Below are positions 39,845 to 53,600 of a DNA stretch of 64,000 bases, piece by piece. The position numbers and the translations under genes are program-made. Every line of letters begins with the position of its first letter. The first letter of the stretch is position 1. Under the pieces are notes generated by a model. It did not search any database. It was not told where the DNA came from and was given only the letters and a program-made list of their open reading frames with translations. The DNA comes from Echinarachnius parma (taxonomy: Eukaryota; Echinodermata; Echinoidea; Clypeasteroida; Echinarachniidae), in NCBI GenBank assembly GCA_037951105.1, contig JBAMJV010007700.1:1-64000 (forward strand), in the 5' to 3' direction.

Positions 39845-42215
39845 TTGAAGTATAACTATTATAAGTTTCCATTGATAACACAAAGGTTTACACCTCTAAA
39901 ATATGTTTTTCAATATCGTTTATTTTCCTTTAACCCACATCAAAACATACTCAATCACTCATGCTCTGTATTGCACTCACTCCACTACATGACAAATCAA
40001 AATTTCAACAAAAGTTTTTTTTCTATATATAGGACTTTAATTCACATTATTTACAGAGTTTAAAAATAGGGTTCGATTATCTCGCATGATATTTTAATGA
40101 ATAAATACTTATTGATGAATGGGTACAGTCCAAAATCGGGGGGAAAATATGCGCACTTTAAATAATTAAATAATGCGAGTTGTATAATGTCTATTTTGGG
40201 AGAAAAAAATAATCCGAAGAATCATAACTTTGCTTAGCTTTGTATGAAAGACGTTGTATTGCTGTAACTTCTTAGGCAATTTGCCATTTACTTTGATGAT
40301 GCAAATAACGTATGATCGTTTTCATTGTGATCTTTATCTTAATAATAAATTTGTACAGGTGATTTAAATTTGTTTATTTTTTGTTCAAGCTTAAACACAT
40401 GTTTCTTACTTATTGACAAAAGCGTGCTATTAAAATATTATCGTCAACATTGATCGGGGGTTTCACACGCGAGATGGTGTTAATAGAATAAATAAGATGA
40501 TATTATTGCAACGTCTAAAACATACCAGGTCTCATATTAAACGTTAAACGAGTCGATAAATGATGCGATGACTGTATTATAATAATATATACTACATGGC
40601 TTTATCATATAATATATATATTATGTCATTGATATCGTATTGATATTGATTTAATTCTTTGTTTTTTTGTTAATAAGCATAATTATTACATATCACTATT
40701 ATTATCATTATCCCTACTTATTACTTTTACAATTATTATCACTATCATTATATTTATAATCAAATATTTGCATTAAAATTAGTAGTGTTATAAGTATTAT
40801 TATTTGTATCATTATTAATACAAATTGGTATTGTTATCGTTATAATCAACGTTATCAACACGATATCAACATGGTTAGTTTAAATTATATTAGTGTCCTG
40901 TTCGTTTAATGTCTACGTCGTTCTAACATGCAATAAACAAGAAATATAAAGACTTACACGTCGCAGATAGTTAATTACTTTAAACATTTGTAAAGAAAGC
41001 TCACAATACAAATTCACAGTCACTTATTGATAAATGTTCTCAAGTACAATTATAACAAAGAATTTATTGTATTACGCCCATATGGGTCAGATTTTTGAAC
41101 GATGTACAGTTGGCCATTTTCAGACATTGAGCATTTCTATTCTTCGCTGTGTCTCCCCATTTATTACGATATTGCTTTTAATAGTAATATCCTAAAGAAT
41201 ATTAATAAGGCTTTCATAATAATAATAATAATAAACAATTCTTATAGTCTTATATAAACTGTATAGTCTTATATAGTTTCACTATTTTTAAGCACTCCAC
41301 AGGCCCTCAAAGACGAAAAAAACATTTAAAGTGGCATTGGTAAAAAATGTCCGCGTTTTGTTTTAATCAGTGAATAAAAACGGAACCACTGGGAGGAACA
41401 CATTCCAATCGTGTTCAACTTGAATCTGGAAGAGTGTTCTTTCGTGCTAAATCGTTTGTTTTAAACATTTCCTAATTTTGATTTTGGCCCTTTTTGACCC
41501 TCCTGTGTCGACTCAATTGTATTGATTTCTTTAATAAAAAAAATCATACTGCAGGATTTTAGGTGGACATCGTAGTAACAAGACTACGTTGTGAAGTGAA
41601 GCTTAGCATTTTGGGAACAAACACGTTCGTGCTTAAAAATCATTAGACCCTGCACGCGAACTTTTGCGTGAATCCTGCACTCGGACGACTCCCAAAGTGC
41701 TTACAAGCTTTGTTAAGAGCAAAGTGAGTGCCATTTGTGTTATAGGTTGTGGCCTAGGATTGCATGTTATAATAGTTCTATATATGAAAGGCGCTATTTT
41801 ATATGACGATGAAATTAGGAAATCGTTACTTTCCAACAATCTTAATTGTTGCTAAATTTTTCCCAGAATGTGGTTTGAATGGTTGTCTTACTATTTCTGG
41901 TTTTGTTTTCGTTTTTATCGGTGTATGTTTGATCGAAATGCTACAAATATAAATTGAAGTCAATTATGACATTATAACAGATTGTCCTGCCCGAAACCCG
42001 GTGATATTCACGTGACATTGGAAGATAACTTTAATACGTCCGATTGACATGTTCACAATCTAGTATAATTTTGATCTGCGCATTTATAGTTTCTTTCAAT
42101 TTTGCATGACACGTTCCAGATTTACCACGGTCTGTTTATGTTGGGCTAATCACCTGAAGTGGTTAAGACAGAAATGACAGAAATAATTTACAATGAATGA
42201 TATACTAGGAAAAGA
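39845..42215. other. Intergenic, nothing recognised
   Basis: AT-rich with ATT/ATA-rich stretches (40680-40870, 41210-41235). No exon, tRNA or transposon edge could be supported. Confidence 0.5.
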
Positions 42216-42218
42216 TAT

Positions 42219-43544
42219 CGATATTTTTGGCAAAGAGCAGATATGTTTTTGTTAAAAAATCAAAAGTCGCAGCAGATAACCAAGGTATATCACAATTCAC
42301 AAATAATTATGCAGTAATATGAATATATATAACATCGCACTTTTATTAAAAATTCGACGCTGGCCCACCTAGACTAATCACATTATTTTGAAATGAAACT
42401 GCACAAATATCCACGAAATTATATAATGCAAATTAAAGTCAATTGACTAAATACTAAATTACGATTCATACTTGTTTAATATTTGTGAAGAGCTCATATG
42501 CTTACAACAAAAAGTTTTTTAAAAAATAACGTTTTCGCGCTTTAATTTTGAAGATTTTATTAAATGTATCAAATTAAATGTATTTTTTTGTTTTAGTTTC
42601 TATAACTTTTCAGGAGGTATAATCGCAAATTATGTCGACCTTTTGGCATATAAACCCTTCATAATACACGCATAGGACACATTGTCATCGAAAATGTTCA
42701 ACACTTTAAACATGATAAACGCAAAGAGTACATATTTTCTACACAATATGAACTATGAACAATTAAAAGTTCATCTAGAAAAATATTACAATCTTTTATA
42801 TTTATGAATTATGTGATTAAATATTTGTTTTGGTTTTATGAAAATGTTATTGTTAAGTATACGCCACAATTATATTATCAATCAATTCGATATTTTTGGC
42901 AAAGAGCAGATATGTTTTTGTTTAAAAATCAAAAGTCTTAGGCGATAACCAAGGTATATCACAATTCACAAATAATTATACAGTAATATGAATATATATA
43001 ACATTGCACTTTTAATAAAAGTTCGACACTGGCCCACCTAGACTAATCACATTATTTTGAAATTAAACTGCACAATATCCACAAAATTATATAATGCAAA
43101 TTAAAGTCAATTGACTAAATACTAAATTACGAATCATACTTGTTTAATATTTGTGAAGAGCTCATATGATTACAACAAAAAGTTTTTAAAAATAACGTTT
43201 TCGCGCTTTAGTTTTGAAGATTTTATTAAATGTATCACATTTGTTTGTTTTAGTTTCTATAACTTTTCAGGAGGTATAATCGCAAATTATGTCGACCTTT
43301 TGGCATATAAACCCTTCATAATACACGCATAGGACACATTGTCATCAAAAATGTTTAACACTTTAAACATGATAAACGCAAAGAGTACAAATTTTCTACA
43401 CAATATGAACTATGAACATTTAAAATTAATCTAGAAAGATATTACAACCTTTTATATTTGTGAATAATGTGATTAAATATTTGTTTTGGTTTAATGAAAA
43501 TGTTATTATTAAGCATATTATACGCCCCAATTATATTATCAATC
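42219..43544 (+). repeat. Tandem duplication, about 669-bp period
   Basis: Copy 1 (about 42219-42884) and copy 2 (about 42888-43544) are colinear and highly similar. Examples: TATTTTTGGCAAAGAGCAGA, ACTGGCCCACCTAGACTAATC versus GCTGGCCCACCTAGACTAATC, and AGGAGGTATAATCGCAAATT in both. Differences are scattered substitutions and short indels. No reading frame is conserved. Confidence 0.9.
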
Positions 43545-44360
43545 ATTTGTTTTGATTTATTAATATAAGATGGTTTTAATTGTTATATTTTGATTCAATG
43601 AATCCCTTGGTTTATTTAAATATAGATTATACTGTCTAACTGATGTGTATAAGAGTTATTTGATTTCATGTTCCCATTGTCTCCATGTTTGAACATATCA
43701 CGTAATGCGGTAGAATTTAACTCCAAATAAAATATAACTGAATGTAAAGGAATGTCTACAAGACTATCCCTAATATATAAGACCACCTATCAAAATGTTG
43801 AGCCCCATGTGTAATGGATGTTCTGATAAGATATGAATCACAGACCCAAATAGAGCCTCATCAGAAACTATTTAAGATGTAGGCTAATTATGCCATATAT
43901 ACCATGTGATGAGTTGACTGGACAAGCGTCCACAATACTCTCGATATAGTATCACAATAAAAGACGCGGTTTTAAAACATGAATATAACATATGTTATAG
44001 TATGTTATGTCATGTAGGTTTTATTCAAACAATTGTAGTAGTCAAATTATGTTCGGAATGTATCACTTGCATGTGCTGTAACCGGAAATTAATTTCGGAA
44101 CCTCTGAATAACCCTCTGAGTGCTAAATTAAATTGATGTTATCCACTTGAACCAATTCTGTATGTACAAGCGTTCATAAATGTAGCTTAATCTCCCATTT
44201 AATATGAATACAATTTGGCCTATAGTCAGAAGACTGATTGCCTATATAATTCATCCCAAATGACATATTGTGTATTCCAGAAAAAATGTATCAAAAGTTT
44301 ACTCGTACGAGCATTCCGACAAGAGTTGCCCATGACACTCAAAGGGTTAATCGAGAGGAT
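43545..44360. other. 3' flank of gene 3, nothing recognised
   Basis: No exon or repeat recognised. The gene 3 transcript should end here on the minus strand, but no convincing AATAAA was seen directly after its stop. Confidence 0.45.
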
Positions 44361-44605
44361 TTAATTGAGTTGATAGGTGTGGGCCCCCATGCGCAGGTCA
44401 ATGTGCTTCCTGTCCACCTTCGAGGCCTTGCCGAACAAGCACTCCTTCTCCAGTCCGATGAACGAGAAGGAGGCACACTGCGGATCCATCTGACAGAGAG
44501 ATGCGCATTGTATGGTGGAGTCTGCCGGGTGACTTCGATATACTACTGATGCTTTCAGAGTCGCCCCGCGGTTAACCACGTGGAACCTTCCAGACGGCGA
44601 ATTAC
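44361..44605 (-). CDS. Gene 3 terminal exon: PAN/apple-like cap domain
   Basis: Read on the minus strand: acceptor TTACCTACAG, phase 1, stop TAA at 44363-44361. Its 245 nt equal the gene 1 cap exon. It encodes [16 protein letters not shown], then [21 protein letters not shown] and RMGAHTY. Four Cys are at the same spacing as in the caps of genes 1 and 2. Confidence 0.88.
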
Positions 44606-47600
44606 CTGTAGGTAACGATAATGCGTCAGTTCATGGTATAAACATTAACATGTATGCATATAAACAAATCATATGGTTGAGATTACCGAGATACTTTTTC
44701 ATACAACTGAATCTCCGCTGCCCGGACTGCCTACCAATACTATACAGGGTTAATTTTAGGGTTAATTTCATCAACATCATCGACCGAATGTCATTGTATT
44801 TTGTTTGATTGGGTAGAACATTCTTTTTCCAACAAAATGATACCATAAGCATTGATTTTGGGTAAGGCGTTTGGATCCTAGGGCCATTCTTCTGAGGCAA
44901 TGTCGTTTCCTAAATTTGCTACTTTTTCGTCTCCAGCGATCCTCGGAACACTGAGGCATTCTCGCCCCACGGCCTCCCATAGAATTAGCTGTACAGAAGA
45001 ACCGCATGACCGCTCTCCCTTTGATAAGGAAGACAATGTGAGCCATACCGTACGGGGTACTCGATTACGCAACATTGTCTTCTTTATCAAAGGGAGAGCA
45101 GTCATGCGGTTCTTCTGTCTATGGGATGCCGTGGGGCGAGAATGTCCCAGTGTTCCGAGGATCGTTGGAGACGAAAAAGTAGCAAATTTAGGAAACGACA
45201 TTGCCTCAGAAAAATGGCCCTAGGATCCAAACGCCTTACCCAAAATCAATGCTGATGGTGTCATTTTGATGGGGAAAGAATGTTCTAACCAATCAAATAA
45301 AAAACAATGACATTTGGTCTATGATGTTGATGATATTAACGATCGTAGGTGTTGCATTCTTTCTGAGACACCCTGTATAGCTAGCGCTAGCAGCAGCAGC
45401 CGACATGCGCTGCACTGTCGCATGATGGGTAATCTGGACAGGGGCATGAATATCACTGCTTGGTATAGCGCGCGTTGAGTGTTCTTAGTGCAGTTGGTGC
45501 ATGCAACTTCAAAACAGGTCAAGGATCTTGACTATTCACCGCGTGGAACATTCTAGGTGGATAATTGCCTGTAGATACATTATGTAAGTAAATTTGTCAC
45601 GAAGGTGTCAATTCATCCTATATTGGATGAATTATTGGATTGAATTATTGGATTGAATTATTTTTGAATATCTTGGAGTGATTGTTTTGTGTGACTTTAT
45701 CAACATGAAGAGCACTACTTTGATTAGAATCGCAAACTTAATGTTTTGTTGCCTCGTTTTGAAGCAGACCCTTTCAACCACAAAGAAACTCGAAATGTTT
45801 TCTCCATATGGAAACCAGTGGGGAAATGGATTATCACATACAATCCAGAGAGAAGACTGTATGTCCCATTCTGCAATCTATGTACACACTTTTAGGATCC
45901 TGTCCAGACCAAACTCATTGAACATAGAACTACGACCAAACAATCAAATTGGATTTTGTCTCATCCTATTACTGTCTGGTGATGTGAGCATGGATCCAGG
46001 CCCACGAGGAGTGGACTTGAGCCTTCCCAAGTGTGAGACTTGTCAGACAGTAGTGAGGAAAAATCGCAGACAAGTTCAGTGTTCAGATTGCGAAGATATT
46101 CATCATGCAACATGTGCAAACGTTTAACCAAAAGAGTACAAGAATGTTATTAAGCACAAACTGAATTGGTACTGTCCTGCATGTAAACCAGAGCCGTGTG
46201 GCATGTGCGAAGAACTAGTCACAAGTCAACAGAAGGGGGTGGAATGTGACAAATGTTCAAAGTGGGTCCATGCTTCCTGTGGAGGAGTAAATGATGCAGA
46301 ATACTCCAACTTAGAAGGGAAAATTTGTATCTGGGTGTGCCCTATATGTGACTTTATGAATTTTTCAGATACTCTGTTTAACAATTCCTTGAGCAGTACT
46401 ACAAGCAATCGATTTTCTGCCCTGAGTGATAACGATGATGGAAATACTAGTCACACTTCTGAAATTCCTGATTCTAACATTTCTTCTCAAAATCAGCATT
46501 CTAAGAGGAAACCGTTTAACAGCAAAAAGAAAGGCAAATCACGCAACAGTAGAGACTCATTGAGAATTATGACAGTCAATTTTCAAAGCATCAGAAATAA
46601 AATAGCTGACACTAAGGTGCTAATAGATGAACATGACCCAGACATAGTGCAAGGGGTGGAGACCTGGCTTACGGGAGATATTAACAATGCTGAGATCTTT
46701 TCGGACTCTTACGACGTCTTCAGAAAGGATAGGCAAGTTGGAGTGCATGGTGGAGTATTAGTGGCATGCAAAAAAGATCTTATCCTGACAAGAAAGGAGG
46801 AGTTTGAGGTGGACTCAGAACTTTTGTGGACTCAGTTAGAATTAAAGGGACGCCACTCACTCTTGATTGGTACTGCTATAAACCTAGGCATGATGATAAA
46901 AACTTTGTTAGTGAACTTGAGATTCTCTTGACAAAATCAGCAGGAAGGGAAGAAGATATAACATTCTACTTGCAGGTGACTTCAACCAGCCAACATCGAC
47001 TGGACGAACTATGTTGTAGTATCAAACCACACAGCCTCAAAGGATACTGCAGAATCCCTTCTGCAGACGGTTACCGGTTTTGGTTTAAACCAGTACGTTA
47101 AGAAGCCAACCAGGAAAGAAAATATCTTGGATCTTGTATTTACCAACAATGACAGTCTAGTTAAAGGCATTAGAGTTGAACAGGGGATCGGTGATCATGA
47201 CATAATCATAACTGAGGTGGACCTAAAAGCCAAACACATACCACAGAAAGCTGCAGCCAAACCAAATAGCTTTACCCTGGTTTAATAGAACACACCACAG
47301 GCTTAGGAGAAAGAAGCAGAGAGCTTATAACAAAGCAAGGAAATCTAGAAAGACCGAAGACTGGAATACCTTCCTGTCCTGTCAAAAAGAAACTGAGGAA
47401 ATCCTTAAGTAAAGCTGAGCAGGTGTTTGTATCAGATCATCTTACCACAGCAATGAAAGAAAATTAAAAAAAACAGTTTTGGTCATACATGAACAAAATG
47501 GGAATAAGTGAAGGAGGAGTTGCAGATCTCATGATAGGCAACAAAATCGTTAGTGATGGACAAGGGAAAGCGGAAGCACTAAATACTCAGTTTGCTAGCG

Positions 47601-50600
47601 TATTCACCAACGAAGATCAAACTAGTATTCCTTCATTGGGAACAAGTAACATCCCGAGTATTCCAGAATTAAAAATAAATGAAGATGGAGTTCTCAAGCA
47701 GTTGCAGGACCTTTCTCCAAACAAGGCATCAGGACCAGACCAAATACCTCCCTGGTTTCTGAAGATGTTTGCACCGAAACTGGCACCATTGTTAACCGAT
47801 CTGTTCCAGAGCTCCATTGACAGTGGAATTCTGCCACATCAGTGGAAGTCAGCAAACATCTGTGCAATCTTTAAGAAAGGAAATAAAGCTGCTCCAGAAA
47901 ACTACCGACCTGTCTCGCTTACCAGCGTCACATGCAAAATCCTTGAACATATAATCCATTCACATGTTATGGATCATCTAGAACAACATAACGTACTAGT
48001 GGACACACAGCATGGATTTAGAGCAAAGCGCTCCACGGAAACTCAACTTATAGCAACGGTTGATGACATTGCCAAAATACTAGATCGTGGAAATTCAGTA
48101 CATATGGCTATCCTGGACTTCACTAAAGCGTTCGACAAGGTCCCATACGAACGGCTACTGGAAAAGCTTCACTACTACGGGGTTCGACACCAGATCCATC
48201 GGTGGCTTAGATGTTTCCTGACATCCCGCACACAAAGAGTGGCTTGTGAAGGTAGTATGTCATCATCAACTGAAGTCCTGTCAGGGGTACCACAGGGAAC
48301 AGTTCTTGGACCGTTACTGTTTCTCATGTACATAAATGACCTACCGGACGTGTTGGAAAACCAAACCAGGCTGTTCGCAGATGACTGTTTGGTATACAAG
48401 GAAGTAGTGAATGAAAGGCATGCAGACTCCCTACAGGCAGATCTTACATCTCTGGAGTCATGGCAAGATAGGTGGAATATGAATTTCAACGCCTCCAAGT
48501 GTTCCTTAATGATCATCTCAAATAAGAAAAAACCACTGACAAGGGACTATATATTCTGTGGTCAAGTCTTACAACAGGCAAGATCTCATCCATACCTGGA
48601 ATAGAAATAGACAGCAAACTGACGTGGTCAAATCAGGTCGACAAGACAGTCCTCAAAGCCAACCGGACATTAGGTTTCTTGAGGAGAAACCTCTGTTCTG
48701 CCCAAGGGAAGTAAAAGACATCGCATATAAAACACTAGTAAGGCCTGTACTGGAGTACGCAACCTGTGCCTGGGACCCATATAGAGTAGGGCAAATAAAT
48801 AAACTGGAAGCAGTCCAAAGGAGAGCAGCACGTTTCACAACTGGAAATTATCAGAGGGACAGTAGCGTCACGCAAATGCTGACCGACCTAAACTGGGAGA
48901 CATTGGAGCAAAGAAGGGAAAAAAGTCGACTAGTTATGCTGTACAAAATCCACAAGGAAAAGGTTGCTTTAAAGCAAGAGGACTATGTTAAGATGTCAAC
49001 GGGGTCAAAAACAAGAAAAAACCACCAATACTCGATAGAAATCCTCTATGCTAGAAAGGATGTATACAAATACTCCTTTTTCCCAAGAACAAGTATTGCG
49101 TGGAATACACTCGACCAACAGTCTCTGCTAGCTTCATCTGCAGAGAGCTTCAGGCACACACTCTAGCATGCACTGCCTGCCCTAATAAAGTTAGCGACAT
49201 GCGGAGTACCGCCCTGCTGACTACAACTTCAGAAGGTTCAGAAGGTATTGAGATTGACATGATCAAAAACTCATTGAATGGCTGAGCATGCTAATAGACT
49301 TTGATATTCTACTGTAGCTTTTAGAGGATCTCCGAGGTTAACCACGTTGTACCTATCAGATGGCAAACTACATGTAGATAGCGATATGATAATAATGGAA
49401 TTAAATATGTCAACAAGGATACTGATGCCCCCAAAACAGAAAATAAGCGAACAAGAAAAACGTACTAATTACATTTGTTCTTTTAGTGTTAGTGTAATGT
49501 TGAGCAGTATGCTGGTGAACAGAAAGCAGATCGCCTTGATAAAGTATAGTAGGATATCATGAAAGAAATGCAAAGCGATATTCGCTTACTCAGTGCAATG
49601 ACTACTAGTTTTTACGTAATTATAACATTCATGTAGGTTGTTACAAATTAGAACGCTTCAATCGTATATAACTTTTTAACGAAAGGGTAATTCGAAAAAC
49701 GGAAACCTGCTCCACGCTTATATTTTGAATACAACAAGGTATGAACAAAACGACTACCTTTCTAAGGAAATATGTGTGGATTTGGACAATGTTACCTAAT
49801 CCCTTTAAATAGACAAAGATATACCATTATTAAATCAATGTGTTTTCTATTTGATAGGTTCTAGAAAGATCACCGATTTCTTTAATATTTTAAACGGATC
49901 TAGTAACGTTGTCTATAAATGCAAAAACTGATGAAGAGTTGATACAATTTGTATTTATGTGATGTGACAAGTCCACTGAGCATGCTGAGTGATGTGTGTA
50001 AATTCCACGCTAAATCAATGTCATATGACTAAGTAAAAGCGAAAATGCAGAGTTATATTTGTTAACTCATTGCAGTAATTTTCAATTCATCAAAATACAT
50101 GTATATGGTAGATTCCTAGATATTTGTTTTAATTCTGGTATAATTATTGCAAGCCAGCCGTTAGGATATCAAATAAAAGATTCCTGATCCTTACATTGCC
50201 TGATTGAAAATAAATTGAACAATTAAGTTTCCACATATTTGTTTTGTGAATTGGTTCTGGGAGTTACTTAGTAACTTACCGTGGATTTCGCAGTCGGTTC
50301 CCTTGTATCCGGTCGGGCAGGCACAGCTGTAGGCTCCAACATGATCGGTACAAGTCCCTGAGTTCTTGCACGGAGATAAGGCACAATCGTCGGTATCTGG
50401 TTGGAAGACAAGAAATGTTTTAATTATTGCCAAGCATGACCTCTAGTATCATCCAGCTACACCTGGGGATGTGAGGCACATCACATCGGGGCGATGTTAT
50501 CCAAATGGAAGATTTTACTTTATACTTGTTTCTAATGAATTTACCTTTCGTAAAATATAGGCAGACGTGATGTGTTAATTCTGAATACAACAATAGCCTA

Positions 50601-53600
50601 AAAGGGGAATCCAATTATTATTTCAAGCATTCGTGTCCGGGCAACTATCACAATGTTGTTATATTAATGTAATTAATGTAATTTAATAATGAAATTAATG
50701 TAATTCAATACAAACAGTACCGCCGGGGGGGGGGGGGGGGGGGGCACTTGCCCTACCCAGACATTATTTTACCCAAAAAATAAAAGCATAAGGGGAAGTT
50801 CGTCAACAAAAACAGAAATGCATAGTGTACGTGCCCAAACCTCCCCCAAATAACCCCTCTCCCCCCCCCCCCCCCCCCCAAAAAAAAAAAAATATATATA
50901 TATATATATAAAATACAAAAATCTAATTAATGAAATAAATATAGATAAATAAATAAACAAATCAAATAAATAAACAAAAGAATGAATAAAAAATAAATAA
51001 ATAATAAGAACATAATTCAATCCGCGCAAGCTACGCCACCAAATAAAAAGGTAGGGACACTACAAATAATCACCTGTCTGGCAATACGTCCCCTCGAATC
51101 CGTACTCACACTCGCAGGTGTAGTTGCCATGGATGTTGTGGCACGTTGCCCCATTTTCACACTGATGACCCGTGTCACACTCGTTAACATCTGGTGGTAA
51201 GTGAGAGCAAAACTTGTATTACTAATATCACTGTTATAATTATTTTGTCTCTTATTATTACTGTTATTACTATTGATAGTATCATTATTAATAGTAGTAA
51301 TATAAGTATTGATACTATTACAATGATTATTACTGTAATTATTGTTAGTATTATTACCTTTTGATTGTGCATGAAATACAAACATCAAATAATACAATAT
51401 GACACAGAATCATTCTTATATATTTACAGTACGTACATCTTAATGTCCGTTGCTCTTGATCGACTTGCCCGGGTATGGAAAAGGTTTCCCTAATAACTGT
51501 AGTCCGCAGATCTTCTACAAATGTATTTTGTGTGTGTGTGCGTGTTATTTTTATGATTAGTGGAATTCACATATTTCATAATAATAATATGTTTATGAAT
51601 AAAACAATACCAAAATGTACGAAAAGGATAGCAAGGTCTAAACATCCTTTCCAAAGTGGGTCTCCCTATTAAATCGTACATCTACATTATTAAAACAACA
51701 AAAGGAAACGATTTACTATATTCATATTAACTGTTCAAACATTCTTGAACGTTTTAGTGAATATGTTTCAAATCTTTATGCTAATTAAGTTCACATCCAC
51801 TTTTACCACATTCTGCATTACCGTCGTTACCACCATCTCACCCCAATTATCAATATCATTACGACCATCATCGCCATTGTCATCATCACTATCATAATCG
51901 TCGTCATCATCATCATTAAAATCGTCATGAGCATTATCAATATTACCATTCATCATCTATATCATGACCAGCAAATTGTTCTTACCGGTTTCGCAGCTCC
52001 TCTCCGCATAATGTCTTTATCTTCATAATCATTATCATCATCATCACCATCACTTTTACCACAAAAATCACCATCCCCACCATCATTTTCACTATCCTTT
52101 CATTATTATCATCATAACTATCAACTATCGTCACTATCAACATCATGTTAATCACCATCATTGTCATCGTCATTATCATATTTCTTACCGTCCTCGCAGT
52201 GGGTGCCCTCATATCCGTCAGTGCAGTTACAGGAAAAGCCATCCATGGAGTCCACACATGTCCCTCCATTCAGACAGGGTGATGACTCGCATTCGTCCGC
52301 ATCTGCCAATTTCAATGAGATAAAATGCTTTTTTTTTGGTTTACAACAACGATGTTCGTGTTAACAAAACTATCGTTGTACGCGTCCAAACTGGTAATTA
52401 CTTTTCGAAGAAAACAAATGCATGCTACCCCTAAAACAAGAACATAAACAAACTGTAACTTGAACAAAACTTACTCAAATCTAAATATAATTCAAATTAT
52501 TTATTTCTTTATCACGTCTATATTTTTGCTACTTTTTAGTAACCAACAAAAATAAGGACAATCAAACTAAATCTTCTGCAACAAAACTGTCAACGAAAAA
52601 CAACAAGACATGAATAGAACATTCTAAATAAACTAAAACTGCCTAAAAAAAGAATACCTGTCTCGCACTGTGGTCCTTCCCATCCTGGAGTGCAGATGCA
52701 CTGGTAGCCGTTGACTAGGTCCGTACATGAAGCCCCATGTTGGCATGGTGTAAGTGTTACGCATTCATCGATTTCTGTGGGCAGGATGAAATGAGAAGTA
52801 ATTTGATTGGAAATTCACCATATACTCAACGGATTGTTTGTACGCATGTATAACAAGTTATTTGTTAACCCATGTCTTAACACGTTAATTGATACAATAA
52901 TGTTGGATAATATACATATCGTATTATAAAGGATAATACATGATATGGGAGACATGATATCACAATGCTGAAGAGATGTACAACATGTGATCGTATGCAT
53001 GGTATAAATTGAGCATACATCTTAAGAATAATAATACATATAGAGGCTTCTAACGCGCCAATTCCACCTTTTGCAATGTGCTCAGGGCGCAGTTAACTCA
53101 TCTTCACACATTTGAACACAATTTTAAACAACATAAAACATAAACATATTTAACAAAAATCATAATGAAACTACTGGAAGTTACTGATATGCAACTTGAA
53201 AATATATGTTTTCAAACTAGTCTTACAGGATTCTAAAGACGTAATATGTACAATGTGTTGGGTTAGCTCATTCCAGAGTGAAGGACCCGCATGTACAAAA
53301 GCCCTGTCCTCTATGATCTTTGCCAATTTCCTCGAAAATGTACATTACTTGTTCACACACAAAAAAACACCCGTTAAAGTGATCATTAATAGTTTTTGCT
53401 GTCGTAAATCTTGTGATTTTGATTGCTTTCTAGGATAGTGATTAGTTGTTAAAAGGTGTATTGATTTAAATAGAGAACACGTATTTATGTGAGGTCTCTA
53501 ATACCCAAATCTCCAACAGAGGTTTAATCCACCAATCACTAATTTGCCAGTTTGTTATGTAATCACAAGGCCCCTTTGACTTATAATACACAAGATTGTT

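Larger units (their letters stand above)
45650..49262 (+). mobile_element. CR1/Jockey-superfamily LINE, near full length but frameshifted
   Basis: A plus-strand element inside the last intron of gene 3, in opposite orientation to the gene. In order: a leader with a 2A-like motif (about 45985-46010), two PHD-type zinc fingers (about 46030-46365), an APE-type endonuclease (about 46565-47215), a reverse transcriptase (about 47690-48520) and a conserved C-terminal tail (to 49166). At least one nonsense codon (46125-46127), frameshifts near 46875, 46990 and 48590, and several stops at 47280-47470 make it inactive. Catalytic landmarks (ETWL, AGDFN, GDHD, FADD) remain. The 5' edge is approximate and no target duplication was found, which is common for CR1-type elements. 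Confidence 0.88.

Noticed and set aside
39477-39855. His-rich, Ile/Thr-rich and Met/Val-rich open frames
   Set aside because: Products of CAT/CAC trinucleotide repeats on both strands.
44777-45223. Several open frames around the 44.7-45.4 kb inverted repeat
   Set aside because: Frames on opposite strands are mirror images of each other from the two arms of the foldback element.
49100-49285. Short frames around the 3' end of the LINE as separate genes
   Set aside because: They are alternative frames of the LINE tail and its 3' region.
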